DNA of 64,000 nt from contig CAVSSS010000016.1 in NCBI GenBank assembly GCA_963730555.1, forward strand, positions 88,509-152,508, given 5' to 3'. The position numbers and the translations under genes are program-made. This DNA comes from Roseiarcus sp963730555. GTDB lineage: Bacteria; Pseudomonadota; Alphaproteobacteria; Rhizobiales; Beijerinckiaceae. Below the pieces are notes generated by a model. That model made no database searches, had not been told where the DNA came from, and was given only the letters and a program-made list of their open reading frames with translations. Below, piece by piece: positions 56,483 to 64,000 of the stretch (its first letter is position 1; every line of letters starts with the position of its first letter).

Positions 56483-57229
56483 ATGCCTCTCGACGTCCTC
56501 AACTTGCAGAGCTTCTACGGCTCGCCCCTCGGCGGCGTCGCCCGCAGGCTGATCGGGCGCGTGATTCGTGAGCGCTGGAACACGAGCGCCGGGCTCTCGG
56601 TCGCCGCTTTGGGTTACGGCGCGCCCTATCTCGACCGGTTCCGCGACGGCGCCCACCGATGCCTGGCCTTGATGCCGGCTGAGCAGGGTGCCGCAGTTTG
56701 GCCGGAAGCCGGCCGTTGCGCGACGGCGCTCGTCGACGCACAGATGTTGCCGCTGCCGGACGGCTGCATCGACCGGCTGTTGCTTGCTCACGCGCTGGAG
56801 GCGGCCGATCGGCCGGACGCGCTCATGGAAGAACTGTGGCGCATCACCGCGCCGGAGGGGCGAATGATCGTGATCGTTCCCTCCCGGCGGGGCGTCTGGG
56901 CGCGTACGGACAGCACCCCTTATGGACAGGGGCTGCCCTATTCGAAATCCCAGCTTCGCGACTTGCTTCAGCGGGCGGAGTTCTCGCCGATCTTCTGGGG
57001 CGAGGCGCTTTATGCTCCGCCAGTCCGACGGCCTTTCATGATGCGGTCCGCGACGACGATCGAGCGGGTCGGAGGAGCGCTTGGATTGCCCTTCGCCGGC
57101 GTCCACATTGTCGAGGCGATCAAGCAAGTCCATCGCCCGGTCGGGGTTCGCGCGGTCGCCCGGGCGCGGCTTGCTCCCTTAAAACCCGCACTCGCGCCGA
57201 GCGCCCGGCGACAATGCCACTCCGAATGA
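56483..57229 (+). CDS. SAM-dependent methyltransferase, type 11
   Basis: A 248-residue protein. The opening PLDVLNLQSFYGSPLGGVARRLI and the later LLLAHALEAADRPDALMEELWRITAPEGRMIVIVPSRRGVW are characteristic of a Rhizobiales methyltransferase_11 protein that is often found next to gloB. The N-terminal SAM-binding GxGxP is atypical (ALGYGAPYLDRFR). The substrate is unknown. Divergently transcribed from gloB, about 210 bp apart, in a region where I see no other gene. Confidence 0.85.
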   Translation: MPLDVLNLQSFYGSPLGGVARRLIGRVIRERWNTSAGLSVAALGYGAPYLDRFRDGAHRCLALMPAEQGAAVWPEAGRCATALVDAQMLPLPDGCIDRLLLAHALEAADRPDALMEELWRITAPEGRMIVIVPSRRGVWARTDSTPYGQGLPYSKSQLRDLLQRAEFSPIFWGEALYAPPVRRPFMMRSATTIERVGGALGLPFAGVHIVEAIKQVHRPVGVRAVARARLAPLKPALAPSARRQCHSE

Positions 57230-57315
57230 TGGGTCTTTTGGTTTTCAGGTTGGCGCCGGCGGCGAGCCATGCTTGTAAGGCCCTTGGTTGATCCTCCAAA
57301 CAAGGCGAATCCCTC

Positions 57316-57942
57316 ATGCCCGCCGATCGTCTCCTTGTCCTGCTGCGCCATGGTGAGAGCGAATGGAATCTCAAGAACCTCTTCACCGGATGGCGGGACG
57401 TCGACTTGAGCCCTGCGGGAGTCGAGGAAGCCAAGGCGGCGGGGCGCCGAATGAAGGCGCACGGGATCGTCTTCGATCTCGCCTTCACCTCGGCCCTCAT
57501 CCGCGCCCAGCGCACGCTCGCCCTGGCGCTGGCGGAAATGGGACAGACCGGACTGCCCGAGAAGCGGGATCAGGCCCTCAACGAACGCGATTACGGCGAT
57601 CTCGTCGGACTGAACAAGGACGATGCGCGCAAGAAATGGGGCGAGGAGCAGGTCCACAAATGGCGCCGCAGCTACGACATCCAGCCGCCCGGCGGCGAAA
57701 GTCTGAAAGACACGGTGGCGCGCGCTCTTCCCTATTATTGCCAGAACATCCTCCCCCCGGTTCTTGGCGGCAAGCGCGTCCTGGTCGCGGCCCATGGCAA
57801 CAGTCTGCGCGCGCTTGTCATGGTGCTCGACCGCCTCACGCCCGAGACGATTCCGACAATGGAGCTCGCGACCGGTGTCCCGCTCGTCTATCGGCTCAAC
57901 GCCGACTCGACTGTAGCGAGCAAAGAGATCCTGACAGCCTGA
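57316..57942 (+). CDS. gpmA: 2,3-bisphosphoglycerate-dependent phosphoglycerate mutase
   Basis: A 208-residue glycolytic enzyme interconverting 3- and 2-phosphoglycerate. The phosphohistidine motif LRHGESEWNLKNLFTGW is at residues 9-25, with ERDYGDLVGLNKDDA and the second catalytic AHGNSLRALVMVLD. Length suits the short alphaproteobacterial form (GpmA type). Monocistronic by spacing. Confidence 0.95.
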   Translation: MPADRLLVLLRHGESEWNLKNLFTGWRDVDLSPAGVEEAKAAGRRMKAHGIVFDLAFTSALIRAQRTLALALAEMGQTGLPEKRDQALNERDYGDLVGLNKDDARKKWGEEQVHKWRRSYDIQPPGGESLKDTVARALPYYCQNILPPVLGGKRVLVAAHGNSLRALVMVLDRLTPETIPTMELATGVPLVYRLNADSTVASKEILTA

Positions 57943-58158
57943 CGGCCGGGCTAGCCGGGCTTCGGGCCCAACCGGCGCAACAGGCGGCCGCAAAACAGAA
58001 ACAAATAATCCGGGGTGTGTCCCGGCCGTCCCCGTCTTTGCCCAGCCGACGCCTAGCGCGCCGCTGCCCAGATGCGCAGCGGCCGGGTCTAAACGGTACG
58101 ATACGCCCTAGCTAATTTGGGGTATAGCTTGCAGAATAGCGGGCAGGTAGCTTCCGGA

Positions 58159-58482
58159 ATGCCCGATGACCTAATAACGATCAGGGGAATGCGCGATCAG
58201 CTTGGCCGCGAGCCAACGCTCGCTGAAGTTCTCGATCGAGTTAAGCGCGACCATCCGGATGAACGTGGCGACCTGCTTGTTGAAAGGTTAAGGATCGCGA
58301 TCGCTATATTTCGTCAGCGTCGCCAAGCGCTTGGCCTTGACAAGGAAGCAACGCAGAGAATTAGAAGGCCCCCGGAAGCCCAAATCTCGGAAGGTTTTGT
58401 CATAGCGATCGCAGCCTTGGTCGCCGTTCTTATGATCACTGGGGCCGCGTTGTTTTCGTCGACGAACGGCGGACTCGTCTAG
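58159..58482 (+). CDS. Small single-pass membrane protein, unknown
   Basis: A 107-residue protein whose soluble N-terminal part (MRDQLGREPTLAEVLDRVKR, then ERLRIAIAIFRQRRQALGLD) looks helical and ends in one transmembrane segment (GFVIAIAALVAVLMITGAAL) with a short C-tail. I take the ATG at 58159 rather than one at 58117, because the protein motif begins there. No family recognised. Predicted tail-anchored topology; no evident partner nearby. Confidence 0.6.
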   Translation: MPDDLITIRGMRDQLGREPTLAEVLDRVKRDHPDERGDLLVERLRIAIAIFRQRRQALGLDKEATQRIRRPPEAQISEGFVIAIAALVAVLMITGAALFSSTNGGLV

Positions 58483-58695
58483 AGCGCGGCGCGATCCGCT
58501 GCTAGAGGCGCTGGTTATAGCATCGGCCGCGTTGTCATCGACCATGCGTTTGGCCGCGGCCGGTTTTCGCGCTGAGTTACCCGAGACCGGCTGTCACCGC
58601 TAATATCGCTCGCCGGGCGCCGTTAGCCTTAACGATTTGTGAAGACGCCCGGCTCCATCTTGACCTCACGTGATTTGCCGCTCGCGGAGGTCAGC

Positions 58696-59289
58696 ATGTT
58701 GGCGAAGACTTCACTATTCGGGATCGCGGCGCTCGCCGCCTGCGCGCTTGCGCCTTGCGCCGAGGCCGGCCAATTCGAGTTTCTGGCCGCGCCGCAGATC
58801 AACCTCTCCCTGGTCTACCGCCTCGATAAACTGACCGGCGACGTCATTGCGTGCCAGTTCGCGCACAATCCGGGGCGAACCGATGTCGGCCCGGGCGCGT
58901 TCGGCGTCACCTCCTGCTATCGCAGCGGCGACGGCGCGACCAAGCAGGAGCCCAGCGACTATGGGCTCATCGCCACGCGTCACGAGCAGGAGGGGGGCGT
59001 GTTTCGCGTCGATTATCGCACCGGCGCGCTCAGCATTTGCTACCTATATTTCCAGCGCGAGAAGCAGGGCGATCACGAGGCGATTGCGGACCAATATGTC
59101 GTATGCACGCCGCCCTGGAAGCAGCCGAATTCCCGCCCATCCAGGCGGGACCGTGAGCGAATTGCCTCCGGCCGCCGCTGCGCGAGACTGAGGCCATCGC
59201 TCTTGTTGACGTCTAGTGCGCGTCGCCTCACACGAAAGACGGCCTCCGGAGGTCAACAATCATTTGCAGAAAATCAGAACTTGAGCTAA
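58696..59289 (+). CDS. Secreted protein of unknown function
   Basis: A 197-residue protein. GGAGG lies 5 bp before the ATG at 58696, and the signal peptide (LFGIAALAACALAPCAEAG) supports this start over 58639. The mature part, LSLVYRLDKLTGDVIACQF then CYRSGDG, RVDYRTGALSICYLYF and VVCTPPWK, has paired cysteines. After residue about 150 it becomes Arg/Ser-rich (RRDRERIASGRRC), unlike the rest, so the true end may be earlier with a frame error near 59130-59150. No family assigned; periplasmic. Confidence 0.65.
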   Translation: MLAKTSLFGIAALAACALAPCAEAGQFEFLAAPQINLSLVYRLDKLTGDVIACQFAHNPGRTDVGPGAFGVTSCYRSGDGATKQEPSDYGLIATRHEQEGGVFRVDYRTGALSICYLYFQREKQGDHEAIADQYVVCTPPWKQPNSRPSRRDRERIASGRRCARLRPSLLLTSSARRLTRKTASGGQQSFAENQNLS

Positions 59290-59432
59290 GCTTGGTCTAT
59301 GAGCAGTCCTGCCCTTCCACATGCTAAGACCGCCGTTTCCCCTCCCGCGCCTATCACATCAGGGAATAGGGCGCGGAAAAAATCTTCGCGCTAAAGCCGT
59401 GTAACCCATTGATAAGTCTCGATTCGGACGAG

Positions 59433-59462
59433 AGAATCCAAGGAAATCCAAGAAAATCCAAC
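59433..59462. repeat. Three tandem decamers
   Basis: AGAGAATCCA, AGGAAATCCA and AGAAAATCCA follow each other without gaps, so identical faces recur once per helical turn. They lie in a 294-bp gap (59290-59583) with no gene, between a secreted-protein gene and the convergent MBL hydrolase gene. Confidence 0.6.
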
Positions 59463-59583
59463 ACCTCCGAACGGGGGTCTTCGTAGCGAAAAGGCCACGC
59501 GCCAAGAAAGTCCAAATCGACCAACGTCGGGACCCCCTCGAGAGCGGCGCACGCAAAATAACCTTATTAAAACGTGATTAGCT

Positions 59584-60492
59584 TTAGGCGAGGCGGAAAC
59601 GCTGCTCGCCGCCCACCGCCTCCGCGACCACAATCTCGCGCTCGCTCAAATCCTCAAGATGGGCAAGGGTCGAAAGGCCGGCGGCGTGGGTCAGGGACGG
59701 GTTCAGGCCGACATAGATTCTGGCGACGAGCGCCGGAATTGTCTGCGGGCCCTCCGCCAGCGCGTTCAGGATCGAGGCCTCCCGCTGCCGCCGGTGATGG
59801 ATCAGCGCGCGCAAGTACCGTTGCGGTTCGACGACAGGGCCGCCGTGACCGGGCCAATAGATCGTCTCGGAGCGTCCGCGCACCTTCTCCAGCGAGTCCA
59901 TGTAGGCGCGCATCGAGCCGTCCGGGGGCGCGACGACCGACGTCGACCAGGCCATGACGTGATCGCCGGAAAACAGCGCCCCTTCGTCCAGAAGCGCGAA
60001 GCACAGATGATTGGAGCAATGCCCGGGCGTGGCGATGGCCTCGATCGTGTAGCCGGGGCCTTGCCAGCGCTCGCCATCGGCGAGAATAGTGTCAGGCGAA
60101 TAGTCGCGGTCATGTGCGGAATCGAGGCCGGTCGACCCATCGCCGCGGGGGGTGAACGGCGCGGCGCCGATTACCCGTGCGCCCGTTGCCTCGCGAAGCT
60201 TCTTTGCGCCGACGCTGTGATCGCGATGCGTATGAGTGACGAGAATTGCGTCGACGCGCTCGCCATCGGCCGCCGCGAGCAACGCCGAGAGATGCGAATC
60301 GTCGTTAGGCCCCGGATCGACGATCGCGACCTTCCCTTGGCCCACGATATAGGTGCAGGTGCCATTGAAGGTGAAGGGCGAGGCGTTCGGCGCGACCAGG
60401 CGGCGCACCAGCGGCGAAACTCTGGTCAGAGCGCGCGGCGGCGGCTCTCGCGTCGCGGCGAAAAGCTCGGACTCGTTCTCGTCATCGGCCAT
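59584..60492 (-). CDS. Metallo-beta-lactamase-fold hydrolase, LACTB2-like
   Basis: About 302 residues. Metal ligands are seen in ILVTHTHRDHSVGA, ATPGHCSNHLCF, LFSGDHVMAW and a late His in WPGHGGPVVEP. The C-terminal winged-helix-like tail (ILNALAEGPQTIPALVARIY) resembles LACTB2-type proteins, which include RNA-cleaving enzymes, so either hydrolase or nuclease activity is possible. ATG 60490-60492 (MADDENESE) is preferred; an ATG at 60561 would add 23 residues. Divergent from bioY. Confidence 0.88.
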   Translation of the reverse strand: MADDENESELFAATREPPPRALTRVSPLVRRLVAPNASPFTFNGTCTYIVGQGKVAIVDPGPNDDSHLSALLAAADGERVDAILVTHTHRDHSVGAKKLREATGARVIGAAPFTPRGDGSTGLDSAHDRDYSPDTILADGERWQGPGYTIEAIATPGHCSNHLCFALLDEGALFSGDHVMAWSTSVVAPPDGSMRAYMDSLEKVRGRSETIYWPGHGGPVVEPQRYLRALIHHRRQREASILNALAEGPQTIPALVARIYVGLNPSLTHAAGLSTLAHLEDLSEREIVVAEAVGGEQRFRLA

Positions 60493-60605
60493 CGCGCGCT
60501 CTTTGCTTTCCGTCCGCGGCAATCGGCTCGCCGGCTTGTCATGATAGCTGGGGTCGGGCAATGTGGCGAAGCGCCGCTTCGCGCCAAAACTTACAGGACA
60601 TTCCC

Positions 60606-61178
60606 ATGACTCTTCACACGGCGCGAGCCGCCATCCCGTCGTCGGCGGAACTGATTGGGCGGGGCCTCGCGCTCGCGCTCGGTGGATCGCTCCTGCTCGC
60701 CCTTTCGGCCAAGGTTCAGGTTCCCTTCTATCCGGTGCCGCTGACGCTGCAGACGCTCGTCGTGCTCCTCATCGGCGCGACGCTTGGCGCGAGGCTCGCA
60801 GCCGCCGCCGTCGCGCTCTATCTGATCGAGGGTCTGGCGGGCATGCCGGTCTTCGCCGGCGCGGTCGCTGGACCTCTCTACATGGCGGGGCCGACCGGAG
60901 GATTTCTCGTAGGATTCCTCGCAGCGGCGGCGATGATCGGCTTTGCCGCCGACTGGCGGTGGGATCGCTCCTGGATCAGGCTTCTCCTCTCGCTCAGCCT
61001 CGGCCACGCCGTCGTATTCGCCTTTGGCTTCGTCTGGCTCTCCCAATTCATCGGCCCGGAGAAGGCGTTCGCCGCGGGCGTTGCGCCTTTCGCGCTCGCG
61101 ACGATCGTCAAGACCCTGCTCGCCGTGGCGCTGGTCGGCACTGGCAGAAGCATGGCGGTGCGGATGAGCCGCGCCTGA
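60606..61178 (+). CDS. bioY: Biotin transporter substrate-binding component BioY
   Basis: A 190-residue ECF-type S component with six membrane segments: LALALGGSLLLALSAKVQVP, LTLQTLVVLLIGATLGARL, the GLAGMPVFAGAVAGPLYMAG motif of biotin pocket residues, GGFLVGFLAAAAMIG and two more. ATG 60606 has AGGA 7 bp upstream. bioM/bioN are not adjacent, so it may work alone or with a shared ECF module. A thioesterase gene follows after 17 bp, probably in the same transcript. Confidence 0.93.
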   Translation: MTLHTARAAIPSSAELIGRGLALALGGSLLLALSAKVQVPFYPVPLTLQTLVVLLIGATLGARLAAAAVALYLIEGLAGMPVFAGAVAGPLYMAGPTGGFLVGFLAAAAMIGFAADWRWDRSWIRLLLSLSLGHAVVFAFGFVWLSQFIGPEKAFAAGVAPFALATIVKTLLAVALVGTGRSMAVRMSRA

Positions 61179-61195
61179 GGTTGGCGCGAGCCGCG

Positions 61196-61660
61196 ATGAC
61201 CGAGGGCTCCGGCCGGGAGGGGCCGCCCGTGCGGGCGGCTTTCGCCCGGTTCGTGGCCATGGCCACGCGCTGGAGCGACAACGACGCCTACGGCCACCTC
61301 AATAACATCGTCTATTACGCGCTGTTCAATTCTGCGGTGAACGCGACCCTCATCGAGGCCGGGTTGCTCGATCCGGTTTCGAGCCCGGTCATCGGTGTGG
61401 TCGTTGAAAGCAACTGCCGTTTCTACGCCAGCCTCAGCTATCCCGAGGAGGTGGAAATCGGCGTCGCGGTCGAGCGCCTCGGCCGGTCGTCTGTGCGCTA
61501 CCGCCTGGCCGTGTTCAAAGCCGGGGCGAATGAGGCCGCCGCCGCCGGCGGCTACACCCATGTCTATGTCGAGCGGGGCGCGAACCGTCCGGTTCCGATA
61601 CCCGACGCGCACCGGCGGTTAATGGAAAGCCTGAAGGCGCCCAACAGCTCCCAGCGGTGA
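61196..61660 (+). CDS. Acyl-CoA thioesterase, hot-dog fold
   Basis: A 154-residue 4HBT-type thioesterase. The family motif WSDNDAYGHLNNIVYYALF carries the catalytic Asp, followed by VVVESNCRFYASLSYPEEVEIG and a GGYTHVYVERG strand. It hydrolyses acyl-CoA or hydroxybenzoyl-CoA-like thioesters; substrate unknown. ATG 61196 is the first good start downstream of bioY; a longer frame overlaps bioY and is rejected. Confidence 0.92.
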   Translation: MTEGSGREGPPVRAAFARFVAMATRWSDNDAYGHLNNIVYYALFNSAVNATLIEAGLLDPVSSPVIGVVVESNCRFYASLSYPEEVEIGVAVERLGRSSVRYRLAVFKAGANEAAAAGGYTHVYVERGANRPVPIPDAHRRLMESLKAPNSSQR

Positions 61661-61690
61661 GGGGGTGAAGGGCGCGCGGTTCGCCTGACA

Positions 61691-61912
61691 TCAGTTCGTA
61701 GGCGTAGAATACATGACCGACTTGCGGCGCATCTTAGACACGGCAGCCTCGAAGCTCGCCGCGGTCGCCTTGTCAAAGAACGCCCGAGACAGGGCCGAAA
61801 ACACCGTCATGTTCGTCGCCTCGTCTGCCGGCGTTTCCATATCCCGGAGCACCTCATAGGCCAGCGAAATCAGCCGCGAGCGTCGCTCAAGTTCATCGCT
61901 TTGGATCGGCAT
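61691..61912 (-). CDS. Small conserved-looking hypothetical protein
   Basis: A 73-residue helical protein (ERRSRLISLAYEVLRDMETP, then SALSRAFFDKATAASFEAAV) with coherent amphipathic pattern and normal codon use. Convergent with the thioesterase gene. No family assigned. The next 200 bp upstream (61913-62111) show no gene. Confidence 0.5.
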   Translation of the reverse strand: MPIQSDELERRSRLISLAYEVLRDMETPADEATNMTVFSALSRAFFDKATAASFEAAVSKMRRKSVMYSTPTN

Positions 61913-62111
61913 CTCACCTCCGAGGTGATTTCAGTATTTCCTTAACTCGCGGGCTTCCCATAATCTCGCTAACACGAGTCTCGGCCCGTTCCTTGATGCA
62001 GATCAAGGCAATGCACCCGTTGAAGTGGCGATTGGAGCCTGCTGGGTCCTTTCAGGCGGTTGAACCTATCTGGCTCCAACCGATGCAAACTCAATAGGTC
62101 AAGCGAGAAGC

Positions 62112-62551
62112 TCACCGGTTCCTGACGGCGATCATGGCGTCGCGCAGGACATTGGCCTCGTCTCGCGCTTCCTGCTGCCGCCACACCATGACGTCCCGGA
62201 TCGACAGCATGCCGACGAGTTCAAGCCGTCCATCACCGGCAAATGGCGAATACGGTGCTTGTTCATGACTTTCTCCGCCTCGACCATCGTCGTGTCCCGG
62301 GTGCAAGTCGTGACTTCATGCGTCATGAGATCGCGGACGTGCATGTCCGCGAGCCTAGCCCCGTCCTTGGCGAAAGCGCGGACGACGTCCCGCTCGGAGA
62401 TGATTCCGACCAGGGCCCCATGGGCGTCACAGACCGGGAAGGCGCCGATATTCAGCGCGCTCAGCCGCGTGCAGATGGACGTGATCAATTCTTCGGGAAT
62501 GCAAGTCGCCAGAGACTGCCGGTTCGATTTCAGGACGTCCGCAACCCTCAT
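62112..62551 (-). CDS. CBS-domain pair protein (one frameshift)
   Basis: About 146 residues when corrected. CBS1 covers SLATCIPEELITSICTRLSA, IGAFPVCDAHGALVGIISERD and VVRAFAKDG; CBS2 begins VRDLMTHEVTTCTRDTTMVEA and KHRIRHLPVMDG. The end is in another frame: RLELVGMLSIRDVMVWRQQE, finishing AVRNR. A single missing base near 62222-62227 (plus strand) explains the break. Stand-alone CBS pairs bind adenosyl ligands (AMP, ATP, SAM) and tune partner proteins. Confidence 0.87.
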
Positions 62552-62740
62552 CGAAAGCCTCCATTCGAAGGTTCTTCGCGCCCCCTTCGCAATCTCTCGC
62601 CGGAGTTGGTCTGAAAGAAGGCCGGCGCCGTCGGATGGCTCGACGCCCCTTGATAATGAGCCTGGTTTAAGGCATAGGAGCGCCTCCTCATTGTCCGCAG
62701 ATGGGCTCGTCCCTCGCGGGAAGACCTTCTGGTGACGAAA

Positions 62741-62866
62741 GTGAAAGTCCGTAATTCCCTGAAATCATTGCGTAACCGCCATCGCGACAACCGCCTCGTG
62801 CGTCGCAAGGGCCGCGTCTACATCATCAACAAGACGCAGCGGCGCTACAAGGCGCGACAGGGATAG
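62741..62866 (+). CDS. rpmJ: 50S ribosomal protein L36
   Basis: A 41-residue, very basic protein: MKVRNSLKSLRNRHRDNRLV followed by RRKGRVYIINKTQRRYKARQ and G. This is the zinc-free alphaproteobacterial L36 form lacking the Cys/His ligands of the classical type. The family N-terminus fixes a GTG start at 62741; an in-frame GTG at 62732 is possible. No strong ribosome site is seen. A TPR gene follows after 46 bp. Confidence 0.92.
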   Translation: MKVRNSLKSLRNRHRDNRLVRRKGRVYIINKTQRRYKARQG

Positions 62867-62912
62867 CCTCAAGACTTTTGACGGACGCCGTCTCGCGCGC
62901 TATATTTGTGCG

Positions 62913-63577
62913 ATGCGGCATTCCGCAAATTCTTCCTTAGTCGGCATAGCGATTGTGATCCTTCTGGCCGGAGGGCCGATATGCGCGGCTGAACTGTCGC
63001 CTGCGCCACAGGACCAACCCGACAGCCGGGGCGCGCCGGACAAGCCGGACGCTCAGGTGCCGCAGGCGAAGAAAGACGAGCCGCCGCCGAAAACGCCCGC
63101 GGAAGAGCGCGCTGATCTCTACGCGCGGCTTGCCGCCTCGAAGGATGCGGATGAGACCGCCGGGATTATCACCCAGCTTCTGCACCTCTATTCCGAATCT
63201 GGTTCGGACACCGCCGATCTCATGCTTAAGCGAGCGCAGCAAGCAATCGGGACCGAGAACTATTCCGACGCGCTCAAGATCCTCGACGCGACGATCGCCT
63301 TCCTGCCCGACTGGGCCGAGGGCTGGAACGCCCCGCGACCGCGCGTTACCTCGACGACGATTACAACGGCTCGATGGCCGACATCGCGCAAACGCTCAAG
63401 CGCGAGCCCAAGCATATCGGGGCGCTCATGGGCATGGGAATGATCCTCGAGGCGCGCGAGAAACGCGAGGACGCTCTCAAGGTCTACGAGCGCGTCCTCG
63501 AGATCGCGCCGCACTGGCACAACGCCCAAGAGGCGGCCGATAAGCTCAAGGCGGCGTTGGCCGGCAGCGAGCTTTAA
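62913..63577 (+). CDS. Secreted TPR-repeat protein (one frameshift)
   Basis: About 221 residues when corrected: signal peptide (VGIAIVILLAGGPICA), a Pro/Asp/Lys linker, then TPRs (LYSESGSDTADLMLKRAQQA, NYSDALKILDATIAFLPDW). At about 63331 the frame changes; a missing base there restores ATARYLDDDYNGSMADIAQT and REDALKVYERVLEIAPHW. Common next to rpmJ in Rhizobiales. Likely periplasmic scaffold; partner unknown. Confidence 0.86.
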
Positions 63578-64000
63578 GGGCTTGCCCCGGAGCGTCTGAG
63601 AAGCGCCTGCCAACGCCCTGAGAGCTTGGTCGTGGAATCGGCCTATGGGTGCTCCGGGCGACCTGTGGAGTCATGGCCGGGCGTCCCGGCTATCCACGTG
63701 GTTCGGCGCATTGAATGTTCGTGAGCGCGACAAGGGCTTGTTGCCCGCGTGGGTGGCCCGGTCAAGCCCGGCCATGACGACAAGGGCTGAAACCGACAGC
63801 TAACGCTATAAGAGCTGCGAATTACTTTGACAAAATCAGAAAAACACGTAACATGTTCCCGTTGACGGAATCTCTACCCGCTCGTCGAAAACGGACAGGA
63901 AGACGAGAAGCCCCGGCTATTTGAAACGTTGGCCCATAACCCGTCGCGCGAGCCGACGCGAGGAAGCGACTTTCTTACTTACAACGCCCGCAACCCATTG
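63578..64000. other. Gene-less end of window
   Basis: No coding sequence with family-like features. It contains the inverted repeat at 63670-63778 and, after about 63790, an AT-richer stretch that may lead to the promoter of a gene beyond the window. Confidence 0.4.
63670..63778. repeat. Intergenic element with 12-bp terminal inverted repeats
   Basis: GTCATGGCCGGG at 63670-63681 is the exact reverse complement of CCCGGCCATGAC at 63767-63778. Shorter complementary pieces lie between (CCCGGCTATCCACGTGG). Elements with ATGGCCGGG ends are common dispersed intergenic repeats in Bradyrhizobium-like genomes. Confidence 0.65.

Overview
The window is GC-rich DNA that reads like a chromosomal segment of a Rhizobiales-type alphaproteobacterium, possibly Beijerinckiaceae, Methylocystaceae or Bradyrhizobium-like; this is inferred from gene content, with no 16S or tRNA gene visible. 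Pointers are a DnaG without zinc cysteines followed by rpoD, a CcrM-type methylase, MmcB, PhaR, a 41-residue ribosomal L36, an alphaproteobacterial RNase P RNA, and PEP-CTERM proteins.

Layout. 1-7.8 kb: an ArsR/DUF1801 pair, then a signalling operon made of a histidine kinase with eight GAF domains, a lone receiver and a receiver-adenylate cyclase. 7.9-14.6 kb: a SoxCD-like pair, NIPSNAP and SDR genes, and a sugar-type ABC importer without an ATPase gene. 14.7-21.5 kb: a PsiF-like protein, an RND efflux pair, an amidase and three tandem glycine-zipper proteins. 21.7-24.8 kb: rnpB with its promoter, ureEFG and a TetR gene. 25.3-29.9 kb: a secreted beta-helix protein, an aldo/keto reductase, and an AT-rich DUF2235 island between two copies of a direct repeat. 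29.9-34 kb: dnaG-rpoD. 34.1-37.4 kb: three PEP-CTERM genes plus one relic. 37.5-45.1 kb: a dppABCDF-like importer, a GMC oxidoreductase and mmcB. 45.2-54.6 kb: DUF167, xerD, ruvB, a membrane protein, vapC, vapB, ruvA and ruvC on the minus strand, then rnhB and ccrM, a truncated ABC exporter, prmB and a second PsiF-like gene. 54.8-64 kb: phaR with a likely operator, gloB, a methyltransferase, gpmA, an MBL hydrolase, bioY, a thioesterase, a CBS protein, rpmJ and a TPR protein.

The main caution is sequence quality. About seventeen genes, several of them housekeeping (ruvA, xerD, rnhB, ccrM, prmB), switch reading frame at one-base or few-base indels although the encoded family motifs stay intact on both sides. 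In vapB and dppA, opposing or summing indels hide inside an open frame and scramble a stretch of protein. I read this as an indel-rich assembly rather than true gene decay. Affected genes are annotated at full extent, with the break positions noted.

The most interesting biology is the eight-GAF kinase/receiver/receiver-cyclase operon, the foreign DUF2235 lipase-like island with flanking repeats, the PEP-CTERM cluster with its relic, the toxin-antitoxin pair inserted between ruvA and ruvB, and the ureE/ureF overlap where a His-rich tail and a Thr/Ile-rich head share the same DNA.
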